From Excoecaria cochinchinensis (taxonomy: Eukaryota > Streptophyta > Magnoliopsida > Malpighiales > Euphorbiaceae), in NCBI GenBank assembly GCA_947683425.1, contig CANTUQ010000003.1:4092001-4156000 (forward strand): DNA of 64,000 bases. The letters are read 5' to 3'. The position numbers were made by a program, and so were the translations under genes. Positions 32,570 through 44,110 of the stretch are shown piece by piece. Under the pieces are notes generated by a model that worked only from the letters and a program-made list of their open reading frames with translations, did not search any database and was not told the origin of the DNA. Each line of letters starts with the position of its first letter. Position 1 is the stretch's first letter.

Positions 32570-35500
32570 TGTAACACCCCAAATCGGGCCTAGTCAGAAT
32601 CGGCAAGCTAAGTCGGTTAAGTGAAGGGTATTTTGGTAATTTATGCATGAGTAATATGGATAATAAGGATTTATTTGCTAAGAAATTAATTAAATAAAGT
32701 AAGTAAAGGAATTTTTATGGTGTATTAGTAGTGTATGGTAGTAGGGTGTTAATGGGCTAAGAGATTTCATTGAGTGATTTATGAGCATGGTGCCTTGGAG
32801 ATAATTGCATAAAAGAAATAATTATCAAGTGGATTATGGGTATGGAACTAAGGATGTAGGATATTTTATGAGAAGTGATTTAGTGTGTGTATGTGTATGG
32901 TGACTTGAATTGAGTAAGTCAAAGTGGGCTTGTAATATTGACATGTGCGTAAGTGGACAAGTGGCTTTGGTAGGTATGCATTTAGTGTTAAAGTGAGACT
33001 AAGTGTAAGGAAAAAGGAGTCCCCGTTTTTGGGTCCTCTCATCCTCCATATTCTCCATTTTCTTTTCCTTTTTCCCTTTCTTTGCTCAATCTCTTGGTTT
33101 TGAGTGAATTAGAAGTGATTTGGTGGGGCTTAAGAAGTAAGATTGAAGAGGTAAGTGGTTAGTGTTTAGTTATTTATGCTTTGATCTTATTTTCCTTCTA
33201 GATTTACTTTTGATGTGGGATCTAGGATATGGATTAAGAATAATTTTCTGGTTTTCATTTGTGCAAGTGGTTGGTGATAAGAAGAAGCAAAGTAAAGGAA
33301 AAAAGAAGATTAAAGATTGAAGAGAGCAGCTAATTGTGCAACAAGAGGTTTGGGAGTTTGATTCCTACCGTTGAGTTTTAATTTGTTTATGCCCTAAATT
33401 CTTTTTGAGTTAGGAATATACATTTGTATATGATTTCTAGTAAATTGAGTGTTTTGATATGAGTTTTATGCATGCATTTGTGTGGGTAAATGTATTAATA
33501 ATGCATGAGGTGGCTTAAGTTGAAGGTGTGTGAGAATTGAAAGTGAAGTGTATGATTGGGTAAACTCTGTTCGTTCTCATCTGACCCCTGTGCAATTTTT
33601 TTGTCATAAGTAGAGTTATAGAACTCCAAACCATGTGATTCTTACGCCATTAGAACCATTACTTCTATTTCTTTAAAAGTCCTAGAAATAGCCTTGGGCC
33701 AATTCTTGCTCTAAGACCCTAAAATTTGGATAAAACCGTAGTATCTCTTTTTGTGTTGGGTTATTTGACCAGTATGGCTTTTGGAGAGAATATCTGGAGT
33801 TATAGATGTCCAATTGACCTGAAACTTGTTCCTTTTGAAATTTAAGACGTAGGTGAACATTTGTTAAGAAGACAACTTTTCCTAAAAATGAGGTTTAGAG
33901 GTCGTTTTTCACGATACTAGTTTGTAGTAGAAAGCAATTTGTTAAGGTAGCTGAGGCGAGCCTCTGTCGCGAGCGCGACAAGGGTCGCGACCGCGCGATA
34001 GAAAAACATGTTTTGAGCCTCTTCTTCTCTATTTTTGAGTCTAGGGTTGACCCGGATCAATCCCGTACCTTTCCCATCAGTTATTATGCATGTTTGGGGT
34101 AATTAAATGGCTATATAAGTAATTATCGTCGGGAAAATTTAGGAGTATGTTTAAGATTGGTGATTTAGCTAGTAAATAATAGTAGATATAACTTTGTGAA
34201 GGATGAGGATTTATATGTGTTGATATCATGAGTAACCTAAGCATGGTATACCATATGTATGAATGCATTTAACGTGAGTGCGATTGAGTTGATTGATGAA
34301 TATTGTTAGTAGCATATTTTATTGAAATTATTGATACGAATGTTGTGTTTATGATGTCAATGATGTGTGGCTTGCTGGAGATGAGGTGAGAGACCTTTGG
34401 TTATGTTTTGTGTGCTGTGGATGAGTTTGAGGAAGGAAAGATCCTGCAGAATTCTGCAGATTTTCAGAATCATGACTCTGTCGCGAGCGCGACAGAGACC
34501 GGTGATTCTAATGCTGTGCCGTCGCGAGCACGCGATGCTGTCACGATCCCGCGATAGCAATAGCTTGTCTGCTCTCTGTCGCGAGCGCGACAACCATCGC
34601 GATCGCGACAAAACACATTGTTGGCTTGTGCTATCGCGAGCACGCGACTTGTCGCGACCCCGCGATAGCAATGCTTGCCCTCTGTCGCGATCGCGACAAC
34701 ATCGTGAGCGCGACAGAGCTGGGCCCTTCTCTCCTTCCCGCGATCGCGAAGTCCGTCGCGTGCGCACAACGAAGAGACTATGGTCTCTGTCGCGAGCGCG
34801 ACAGGCATCGCGAGCGCGACAGATGTGTTGTGTTGAATGAGTTTTCTTTGGTGATTTCAATGTTTGAATTCCGAACTTGTGGCACTTTTAGGTTTATAAT
34901 TGGACTATTTTGTGAAGTATGTTAATATAATTGGATGTACTATGCATATCTATACTTATGATCTCTCTCTAAGATTAGTATGTTATGTTTAAGTGTAAAT
35001 TGTATGACGCGTGATTGACTTTATGAACTTACTCATATGTCTCACTTATTGCTGATTATGTACAATGATATAAATTATGTGATTTGAAATATGATTGGTA
35101 TGATGCATGACCTGCGAGAGTCAGTCTAGTGGATAGTTAGGCATGCCTAATAGAGTCTATGTATGTGTAGCTGCAGCGCCCCTTTGAACGATTTGGACCC
35201 TGATCAGGTCCCCGAATGGTTCCTCGCGAACCCCTATTATGTGTATGTGTATGGATCTTGTTTAAGGTCCTGTTCAATGAAATGTTGCCTTCCGACTTGT
35301 ATCTGTATGGTACATTATATTATGTGTTCGATTCGTACCCGTAAGGTACCCTTCAGTACTCGTTATCCACTATTGTGAGTCAGCAGGTGTATGATTTGTT
35401 ATATCGTGTTTATAAGTATGCGGTTCTGATCAGTTATGATTATAGATATGTGAACTAATAAGTGCAAATTTATTGGCTCTCTGGAACACCGTGATTGGAA

Positions 35501-36462
35501 TGCAATATCGTATTGTTGCTTATGTTAAAGATTAATGTTGCGCAACGGAAGTGTGATGGTATTGTGATTATGTATCTATGCATGATGTACTTTCAAAAGC
35601 TTGATTTCCTAACGTGTTCGGTAAATGTATGAATATGAGGACATGTACTGGTATAACGATACAAGTATTGGCATATAAGTGTATTGATACTGACATGTAA
35701 TGTATAGGTAGGTGCACACATGTGAAGTTATATGTAGTTATGCACGAATATACTTACATCTTCTATGGTGATGTTGTTTTGGTTTGTGTTGCACATATAA
35801 GTATATGAATATGATAAGAAACATTTGAAGGCACAGCTTTTATATGTAAGCATATATATTTCTCGGTAAGAACTATGTGTGTATGAGATTTGTGTGTGTT
35901 ATGCCTCGACGACCATTGTGAATGGCCGTCCATATTATTATGTTTGTTTTCCCCACTAAGCGTTATCGCTTAGCACGGGTTCTTTTCCCGTGCAGGTGGC
36001 AGGTTTGTTTCTGTTCGAGTCGCGCATCTGCAGAGTCGGCCATATAGGAGCTAGAAGTTGTGTATCTTGTTCAGCTCTTGTAATTCGGGATTTTTGTGTA
36101 TCTGTATAATATGTATATGTAATAATAGGTAAAGATTCTGATGTAATATTTTTAAGCTATGTAAATATTTACACACTTATGTATCTTTCTTATTAGGTTT
36201 TTGTTGTATGATTATAAGTATGCATGTGTGTATGTTTTCTCTTAGGGTATGCGCCTTGGCATATTATGTACGTTCATAAAGTATTCATTTTGTTCAGTAT
36301 CACTCTTCTTTCTCTCAGAGTTTTTAATTATCATGGATATGTCATTCTATGTATGTGATGTTTACTTGTTTACTCTAGTGGGATGTGACACTCCTATCTA
36401 TCTTGGATTCTTCTTCCTCTAATCCGAATAGAAGTCTCCATAGTATAGGTTGGGGTGTGACA
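32570..36462 (+). mobile_element. Solo LTR inserted in the Tekay-2 reverse transcriptase
   Basis: It starts TGTAACACCCCAAATCGG at 32570 and ends GTTGGGGTGTGACA at 36462, with CTTAC on both sides (32565-32569 and 36463-36467). It is 3893 bp, longer than the other LTRs. It carries the conserved first-half block (33555-33910), a dense CpG-rich palindrome cluster (34477-34822), the hairpin chain (35195-35211, 35219-35233, 35253-35270, 35336-35350, 35911-35934) and the double hairpin (35951-35994). The last 70 bases follow an internal GGGATGTGACA (near 36393) that itself looks like an LTR end. A related LTR starts at 63059. Confidence 0.9.
34477..34822. repeat. CpG-rich palindrome cluster, TGTCGCGAGCGCGACA type
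   Basis: At least eight copies of TGTCGCGAGCGCGACA or close variants (TCGCGATCGCGA, TCGCGAGCACGCGA) lie within 350 bases, often in CTCTGTCGCGAGCGCGACAG context. A first pair is at 33967-34005. Overlapping ORFs on both strands (rich in SRARDRD) are shadows of the repeat. Confidence 0.9.
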
Positions 36463-37620
36463 CTTACTGAGCTTCGTAAACAAACGGTGCTCCCTCAACA
36501 CTTGCAACACTAACCGAAGATGCTCTTCATGTTCACTCTCATCCTTCGAGTAAACCAAAATATCATCAATGAATACTACTACAAATCGGTCGAGATATGG
36601 TCTAAACACTCGGTTCATCAAATCCATAAAAGCCACAGGTGCATTGGTAAAACCAAACGGCATCACAAGGAACTCATAGTGGCCATATCGCGTCCGAAAT
36701 GCAGTTTTAACCACATCGCATCCTTAACTCGAAGCTGATAATAACCCGACCGAAGATCAATCTTAGAGAAAACACCTGCACCTCTGAGCTAATCAAACAA
36801 ATCCTCGATTCTAGGCAAAGGATACTTGTTCTTCACTGTGACCTTATTAATTTGCCTATAGTCGATACACATCCTCAAAGTGCCATCCTTCTTCTTAACG
36901 AACAACACCGGGGCTCCCCATGGGGATATGGTGGGTCTAATAAACCCCTTATCCAATAACTCTTATAGCTGAGTTTTAAGTTTCCTCAACTCTACAGGAC
37001 CATCCAATAAGGTGCTTTCGAAATGGACGAAGTACCCGGCATTATCTCTATGAATAACTCCACTTCTCTCTCGGGAGGCAACCCAGGCAACTCACTTGGA
37101 AACACATCACTAAACTCCCTAAGAACTGGGATATCCTCGATCTCAACTTGATCATGCTTAGAATCCAACACCACTGCTAGAAATGCTTCACAGCCTTTCC
37201 TTATAAACCTCTTAGCTTGCATAGCAGAAATCACATTACTCAAGGAACTCGAACCCAAACCTTTAACCACAATAGAGGACTAATCTCTACTTCGAAGCAT
37301 AACCACTTTCCTATGACAATTAACTACAGCCTGATGCTTACTCAACCAATCCATACCCAAGATCATATCAAACTCTAGAAACGGCAACTCAATCAAGTCC
37401 GCAGAAAACTCAATACCTTGAACCAAAAGAGGACAATTCCTATACACTCTACTCACATTGACACTATGCCCTAAGGGACTGGTCACACAAACCTCATAAT
37501 CTAACTGATCCACTTCATGCAACTTATCAAATAACTTACTCGTGCATAAATATGAGCGTGTGGAACCAGGGTCAATTAGAGCATACAACTAAGTGTCAGA
37601 GTAGGAACTTACCAGCAATC
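36463..37620 (-). pseudogene. pol: Tekay-2 protease and reverse transcriptase 5' half
   Basis: The protease frame (37588-37280) has the active-site region ALIDPGSTRSYLCTSKLFDK and the C-terminal ILGMDWLSKHQAVVNC. The linker (37270-36992) has SNVISAMQAKRFIRKGCEAF and LPPEREVELFIEIMPG. The RT N-terminus follows in broken frames around LRMCIDYRQINKVT. The RT palm (36714-36465) has YGHYEFLVMPFGFTNAPVAF and the catalytic FIDDILVYSKDE, then breaks at KLSKC where the solo LTR lies. Frameshifts near 36715 and 36990 and stops between domains show it is inactive. Confidence 0.9.
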
Positions 37621-37763
37621 ACATCCGGAGCATCCTGCTCATCCCGAGCTCTCATAGCATATGCTCTAGCTGGAACCATCAAAGGACGATCAACCGACTC
37701 TGATGGAGTTCCCTCTCTAGGCTGACCACCTCGACCTTTACCTTGGCCTCTACCACGACTGGC

Positions 37764-38843
37764 TTACGGTGCATTCGAACCAACTCTACTAGCCTTACGC
37801 TGATCACCAGAAGCCTCACTCAACTTCAAACAGTTGGCTAAATAGTGATCAGTGCTCCCACATCGGAAACAACTAGCCGTGAGCCACCTACACTCACCCT
37901 GATGGCACCTGTTGCAGTGAGAACACTCGGGCAATACCTCAGTCCTATTACCAGAACCTCCTCTGCCTGCACTAGAACCCATGGCAGAACCTTGCCTCCT
38001 GCCTCTCGAAGCCGGACCTGAAGAAGACTCCTCATGTGGGTTCCTAGACCTCTTACCCGAAGATGATGACAATCCTCCACGAGGGGGATTCCTCCTCTGA
38101 GCCCTCTCTCTTAAGACCAATTCAGATCTCTCAGCCCGCACTGCTACTTGCAATATCTGGTAGTACCCAATACCCGGAGTACTCATCAAAGAAATTAGCA
38201 CAGCCCTTAAGGACTCATTCAAACCGGCCTCAAAATGCCTACATCTGAACTCCTCTGTCAGGACACCTTCTGGAGCATACTTAGAAAGACGGTTGAACTC
38301 CTTCTCAAATTCTAAAATAGTCATAGCCCGCTGCTTCAAACTCAAGAACTGTGCCCATTTAGCAACCTTATAGGCCTGAGTCACATACTTACTAGTAAAC
38401 TCCCTCTTAAAGAACTCCCAGGTGATCGGGTCAAGCAACTGGGGATGCCTACGGACCAACTTCCACCAATCGTAGGAGGATCCCTGAAGCAATGCCACAA
38501 CACATTCTACTTGCCTATCCAGAGGGCACCAATTCTCATCCAGAACACGCTCCACTTTCTATATCCATTTCTCAGCATACTCTGACTTATCCAGACTGGT
38601 CCCATAGAAATCCTCCGCACCAGCTTTCCTCATGCTCTCTAAAGGGTCTCTCGGAGCGGTCACTCTCTCTAAGACATGAGCCGTATCTTGAGAAATCTTC
38701 AACATTACCTCAAAGGGCATGGCTGCGGCCTCAGGCTGAACCCTAGGTGTTTGAGCCGAAATAGATACTGAAGGATCTACTACTTGAGGATTCGCACTCT
38801 CAGCGGACCCCTCAAACGACCCATGCACCGAATCAGAATCCAT
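37764..38843 (-). pseudogene. gag: Tekay-2 gag with zinc knuckles
   Basis: Two frames, 38843-38559 and 38555-37764, are in the same phase and are separated by one stop after YAEKWI. The N-terminus is MDSDSVHGSFEGSAESANP; the capsid part includes ALLQGSSYDWWKLVRR, FFKREFTSKYV and EFNRLSKYAPEGVLTEEFRC. Two zinc-binding motifs follow: CSHCNRCHQGEC and CFRCGSTDHYLANC. The Arg/Gly/Ser-rich stretch before them is a typical RNA-binding tail. Gag would package the element RNA. It is similar to the gags of Tekay-3 and the Gag-only element. Confidence 0.92.
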
Positions 38844-38931
38844 CTAAAACAAGCACAAAAACAACCGCATCAGCCAACACAGTCCTAGACATATATCTAT
38901 GCACAACAACACCCAGAAAATGCCTAAACCG

Positions 38932-38945
38932 GGGCTCTGATACCA
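38932..38945 (-). promoter_or_regulatory. tRNA-iMet primer binding site of Tekay-2
   Basis: On the - strand TGGTATCAGAGCCC follows the LTR end by five bases. This is the classic initiator-methionine tRNA site of plant LTR retrotransposons. Confidence 0.92.
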
Positions 38946-38950
38946 AAAAC

Positions 38951-39465
38951 TGTAACACCCCCTTCCTATACATAGGGGAACCCATCCGCAATGGAGTGAG
39001 AACCCGTATGAGTAGGGGTGTCACCAAGCAAAACAATACAATAACATTCATCCACATAATATGAACATATAGAAATACAGCGAAAATAAAACTTTAAAAT
39101 CAAACTGATCATTCATAGATGGAATAATAATATTCATTACATAACTGCTCTGATATTACCAAAATAATTACATCTTTTAGAGTTACAAAGCAGAAGCTGA
39201 ACAAAAGACTAAATACAATGAGAGTTCACTATTTTAAAAAAGAATCATAATACAAAAATCTAAGTCCTAACATCCATTCCCTCTGTGTTGGCTTGACTTG
39301 CGGCAACTCTCCCAAAAGCTATACAACTTTCACACCTGCACGGATGAAATACCGATGCTAAGCAATAACGCTAAGTGGGAAAACAAACAACAATAATATG
39401 GACGGCCATTCACAATTGTCATCAAGGCAAATCACATACATATTGGCATATGCTGATAATCATAT
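38951..39465 (-). mobile_element. 5' LTR of Tekay-2, matching part
   Basis: About 515 bases match the 3' LTR (27868-28382) with scattered changes, including the hairpin region at 39337-39380. After AATCATAT the two LTRs are unrelated at base level although the general LTR layout continues. Confidence 0.85.
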
Positions 39466-39904
39466 TAATAGTTATACCTCATAGGTTATCAAAAATACAT
39501 TTTGCTAGTCAGAAATATTAAGCCTTACCAATTCCCATACTTACTAGTAGTTCCAAAATCATGCAGATAATAGTATTACTACATAAGTCAAAACCTTTCA
39601 TTTATTCAAACCATTACGTATTCAAAACTAAACAAAATATTTCAATTCTCAGATTTGGTTCAGGCTTGAAATAAATATTCTAAACTTCCTACGTATCCCT
39701 CAAGTAGGGAATCAGAACCACGTAGTTCTACAAAAACCTTTATGCACACATATTCCAAATTTTATCTTAACTCATTTCCTAAATTCAATTATCTATGTCA
39801 TGCTTAAAACTTTATTATTCCTTATTTACCAATCAATATATAATTTACCATATTCATTAAAATCAACAAGAAGGCACATGAATTCCTTACCAAAATACTT
39901 ATAG
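39466..39904 (-). mobile_element. Divergent LTR sequence left of the CACTA-like element
   Basis: AT-rich sequence in the position where a Tekay LTR has its AT-rich interval between the double hairpin and the hairpin chain. It contains CTACGTATCCCTCAAGTAGG (about 39690), an unassigned imperfect inverted repeat. It probably continues at 44135 after the transposon. No gene is present. Confidence 0.55.
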
Positions 39905-39924
39905 TATACTACAAGAAAATTGAG

Positions 39925-40195
39925 TTTTAACGACCAAAATTTAGCAAAGGGATAAAAATCCGGTTGTAAAAAGATAAAAGCAACGAAGGGAATTTAATCC
40001 GGTCGTTAAAACTCAAAATTTAGTATTATTTAACAAGGGGTATATTTTCGGTCATTAAAAGTCTTAAAATCCGATCGTCAAAAGATAAAAGCAACGAAGG
40101 GATTTAATCCGGTCGTTAAAACTCAAATTTTATTATTATTTAACGAGAGGTATATTTTCGGTCGTTAAAAGTCTCAAAATTCGGTCGTTATTGAC
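39925..40195. repeat. Left subterminal repeats of the CACTA-like element
   Basis: Repeated motifs AACGAAGGG, AATCCGGTCGTTAAA and GGTATATTTTCGGTCGTTAA occur in direct and inverted forms. In CACTA elements such motifs bind the transposase. Confidence 0.85.
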
Positions 40196-41957
40196 TTAAA
40201 ACAAAATAAACCATTTTACGTCCAAAAAAATAACCTAAAATAACAAAATGTATTTTCCCATGTGCTAACTTCAAGTCCTCAACTCTCCATGCCTCTCTCG
40301 TGTCGCCCCTTCCATCGCACGCCCCCTCCCTCGCGAGCCACCAAGCGCCAAATTCACTGTTATCCCCCATCCTGCCACTGCTCGCCCCCCACTCTGACGT
40401 CGCAAATCCAATCTTGTTGCTGCCACTGTCTTGCTCGCTGTTAATTCGCTGCCGTTACCCGTCGCAGGTCGCCTCTGGCCGCCGTCACTGCTCGCCCCTC
40501 GTCTCTTACTCACCGGTGACTCTGCCCTCTCTCACACCTGTCAGTGTCACCTCTATGTCCCCCACCCACTGCCGACTTTCACCTATATCTAGTGCTAACT
40601 TCTAATCCTTTCTCCCGACCTCACTGTCAAGTCTAAATAGAAAACCCCAAAGTGTTCTTCAAATCAGGTAAATAAATAGAAATTATTGTCTCATTTAGCT
40701 TTAAAATCTTGTATTCCTCTTGAATCCACATCTTTGCTTTCAATTTAGAGTTTGGGTCAATTTTTCAGTTTCGATTTTCTTAAGTTCATATGAAGTTAAA
40801 ATTGTGCAGATCTCGTTCTATTCTTATTCCTTCCCCTACCTCTATTCTTCTCTATAATTCGTTTCTATATAGTTTGTTATTCTTAATCAAATTAGAGAAT
40901 GAATCAAATTAGTAAAGAGGTTTGCAAATTGAGAATTTCCTGGACACAATAAAATCCTAGGAAGAGATTCTACAATTGCAAGGTTGGAAAGGTATGTTTA
41001 TTTCATTGAACCTATGAAATACTGATTGTATTTTTTTGGTCAAGGTCTAATTTTGTAAATTGAAATGTAATTGCAGAAAGACGGTGATTGTGGCTATGCC
41101 AATTGGTACATCTAAATAAGTTAAGAGATTGATTGGGCAGGTTGTTGATTATACAGTTACAGTTTAGTGTTAGATTTAAATACATTATTAGTTAATTATA
41201 CATTAACAATTTAAAAAAATTTGCCTTTATCGCTTTGCTTCTTCTCGGCTACTGCAATCATACACTTGTCTTGAATTTTCTCTTACTCTTCCTCATCATA
41301 AAAACAAGCCAAAACAAACTAACTTTTGCTCTTCAAAACAAACTAAATGCTTAAATGGTTACAGTAAGAATTTAAGTGCTTAAATTAGCAAGTACATATG
41401 GCTGCTTATGTATATTTTGTTTACACGTTGTCATTTAATGTTCTTTTTAGATAATAATTTAATTATTGTGAAATGTATTTTAATCATTTTTAGAAAAAGT
41501 AAAATGCAAGTAATGGATTTCATAAATTTCATAAGTATTTGATCTAAAGTAATAATATTTTGAATGAAATTTATGTGGAAATTTTGGCTTATTTCATCTA
41601 AAGTAAAATCATGAGTTTATGGTTGACTTGGAGATGTGAAAAAGGAAAGGATTTGGAAAGCTGAAATCTACAGTTACTTACAGGTTCTACTTAATTCTCT
41701 TGAGTTTGGTTTAAATAGAAACATGTTGGACTTGCATATTTGTTCTTGGTGTTGTTGTAAAGACTATCTATATTCAATTGTGGCAACTTCAAATTCCAAC
41801 TCCAGTTATCTCCTTTACCTTAAAAAATCAGCTTTCTAATGTTCATTCTTTTGTTTTGAACTTCATGTAGAGTTATGATATATTGATAATACTCTTATCT
41901 TTCACAATTTTGACTTGCTTATCTTTGTCATTTTCCTTTTTTTCATTTTTTTAATAG

Positions 41958-42403
41958 GTTTGTGCAGCTTTTGTTTAGTTAATCGAAGTCCGTCCATCAT
42001 TCCTAGAGGTGGTTTACTTATTTAACTTTTAGTCTCGTGCCGAGTTCTTTCATATTATATTCTGATTATATTTCATATACTATTCTATTCCTTTGGTCAA
42101 ATTTGAGTTTCCTTTGTGCTGGGTCCATTACAATATAGTTTAATTTTATGTTACTGCCTTTGGTTTGCTGTACCCCACATCCTGTTTAGTTGACTTAGCT
42201 GAGCGCGTATTGGGTCAAAATAACCAATCTCTTCTCTCTATTTCCTCCTCTTCTTCTTTTTTATTCTTTATTTTTTATAATGAAGGTTTAATTGAGGTCA
42301 TTTTGCACTAATTTCAGCCACATTTGAGAGATGTAATTGAATATATTCTGGAAGTCAACAAGGATAGTGATGATGAAGTAGCTCTTGAAGCCTGTGAATT
42401 CTG
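41958..42403 (+). pseudogene. Captured transportin-1 fragment: two exons and an intron
   Basis: Exon 1 (41958-42008) follows an AG acceptor and reads VCAAFV, a TAG stop, then LIEVRPSFLE. Exon 2 (42318-42403) follows TTTCAG and reads PHLRDVIEYILEVNKDSDDE then VALEACEFW. The intron between them starts GT at 42009, and a GT donor follows exon 2 at 42404. From memory these peptides match a HEAT-repeat stretch of plant transportin-1 (karyopherin beta-2), which imports proteins into the nucleus. The in-frame stop replaces a likely Gln codon (CAG to TAG). Retained introns show capture at DNA level. It is a non-functional fragment. Confidence 0.85.
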
Positions 42404-42939
42404 GTAATCCTCCATTTCCTCAACAAGATATATTGAACAGCATATAGTGGGTGTTCTGATTCTTATGTTGGAGATTGGTTATAAACACTTTTGTACTAGG
42501 ATAAGAAATTTTATTGGCTTGGGAATCTATTGTATTATATTGATTATCACACATATTTGGCTTTTCTATTTCAATCCTTTTTTTCCCCTTCTTTTGCAAT
42601 ATGATTCGAGGATAGTCACTTTTTTTTATCCTGGCTGATTACCTGCTTGTTGCCTAAAATGCAGTTGAATAACTTATTAGTAATTAAATTTTGAGTCAGA
42701 TGCTGAACATCTGATAAATAGTTAATAAATTAGTAGTTAATAAATTTGTCTGCATCAATTTGTATGCTAATTGATTTCTTTACTGCTATTATGCCATGGC
42801 AGCTTATAGATTACATGCTAAAGCATGTCCATGCAAACACACAAGTCACTTATGTTAATTGTTTCAGGCTCTTATCAATGATTTATCTACTGAAACATAT
42901 CACATATTGCCTTACACAATATTTTTCCTTTGATGGCAG

Positions 42940-42996
42940 GCTAAAGTACATGAACTGGCTATTTGAGATTATTGTGGACTATCCTGAATGGCAAGT
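42940..42996 (+). pseudogene. Possible captured APC2-like exon fragment
   Basis: After an AG acceptor (42938-42939) the frame reads LKYMNWLFEIIVDYPEW. The core LFEIIVDYPE is one I associate with plant anaphase-promoting complex subunit 2, a cullin-like cell-cycle ubiquitin ligase subunit. Only about ten residues support this, so the call is tentative. The downstream boundary could be a GC or GT donor. Confidence 0.42.
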
Positions 42997-43136
42997 TTTT
43001 TTTTCTTTTTTCTTTTTTCTTTTTTCTTTTTTTCTCAAAACCTTGCTTTCCCCTTTAGATTTCTAATAAAAAGCATGCAATCTAAATTTAGATATTTAGT
43101 AGTCTGATTTTTGAAGTAAAAGTTTGTGCTGTATAG

Positions 43137-43210
43137 GCAATATTTGATCTTTAGAATACCAATCAAGAGCTGAAAAGCTATTTAAAAGACCTGTTTGTCA
43201 ATTCAGCAGT
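43137..43210 (+). pseudogene. Captured exon of a 40S ribosomal protein S7 gene
   Basis: After acceptor TATAG the exon reads AIFDL, a TAG stop, then NTNQELKSYLKDLFVNSAV, and ends at a GT donor (GTAAG at 43211). This matches from memory the N-terminal region of plant RPS7 (LFDLE-NTNQELKS-LKDLYINSAV). The stop replaces a Glu codon (GAG to TAG). It is a single exon with splice sites, so it came from genomic DNA. It lies inside the CACTA-like element in the same orientation as the transportin fragment. Confidence 0.85.
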
Positions 43211-43609
43211 GTAAGTTTTATGATTGCATTTATTATTTGTCCATAATCTCTATTATTAATATTTTTGTATGTGCATGTGAATCTTAATTTTAGCTTTTGT
43301 TATAAATTTTATAGGTCTTCAAAATTTTAGATAGGCTTCTCAAAAATCTTTTAAATAGAAATTAGTATAGGGAGTTGATGTTTTCTTGGAGTTGTGACAA
43401 ATAGAATGCTATTCAATTTGTAAATATGATTATTCTTTGTAACTTTTCTGTTTTAATATATGAAAAGAGTTTATTATATTTTTATATAAAATATGTGAAT
43501 GATATGTACCGTATATGTAATATTATAAAATGGTTTATATTTTAAAATACCATTTTGGTATCCATGTGTAGTGTTTATGATAAATCAGATGGTTGTTTGT
43601 TAATTGTGA

Positions 43610-44110
43610 ATACAATTAGCGAAGAAAAAATTCGGTCGCTAAAAGGTATCTTTAACAACCTGAATTCCCTTCGTTGAAAGTGAACCCAATCGGCAAAGTG
43701 AAAATCCGGTCGCTAAAAGGTATCTTCAACGACCAGAATTCCCGTCGTTAAAAGTGAACACAATCAGCGAAGGGAAAATCTGGTCGCTAAAATATATCTT
43801 TAACAACCGGATATCTCTTCGTTGAAAGTGAACACAATCAGCGAAGGGAAAATCCGGTCTCTAAAAGTATCTTCAATGACCGAAAATCCCTTCGTTGAAA
43901 GTGAACACAATCAACGAAGGGAAAATTCGGTCATTAAAAATCACTATTCAACGACCGAAAACATTCCGGTCGTTAAAGATATTAACGACTGGATTCAATA
44001 TCCGGTCGTCTATACCTTTAACGAAGGGGCTTTTACCGACTGGATTTTTTGGTTGTTATAGGTCTTTAACAACCGGATTTTAACCTTTAACGTCCGGATT
44101 TCCCTTCGTT
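43610..44110. repeat. Right subterminal repeats of the CACTA-like element
   Basis: At least eight units of about 70 bases combine AACGAAGGGAAAATCCGGTC, GCTAAAAGGTATCTTCAACG and AACACAATCA. Small ORFs here are repeat artefacts. Confidence 0.9.

Larger units (their letters stand above)
27868..39465 (-). mobile_element. Tekay-2, - strand Ty3/gypsy chromovirus with solo LTR inserted
   Basis: Reading on the - strand: partial 5' LTR (39465-38951), tRNA-iMet primer site (38945-38932), gag (38843-37764), protease, RT split by a solo LTR at 32570-36462, RNase H, integrase, chromodomain and 3' LTR (30346-27868). Without the inserted LTR the internal part is about 4.7 kb, the same as Tekay-3. Every domain frame carries stops or frameshifts, so it is dead. 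The left target would be TTCAC (27863-27867), but no matching copy was found at the other end. Confidence 0.9.

Noticed and set aside
34357..34860. Overlapping ORFs on both strands rich in Ser, Arg, Ala and Asp
   Set aside because: They are produced by the palindromic TGTCGCGAGCGCGACA repeats, which lack stops in several frames.
40300..40605. 101-codon Ser/Pro/Leu-rich ORF in the CACTA-like element
   Set aside because: Low complexity and no start context or family match; more likely a captured untranslated or GC-rich piece.
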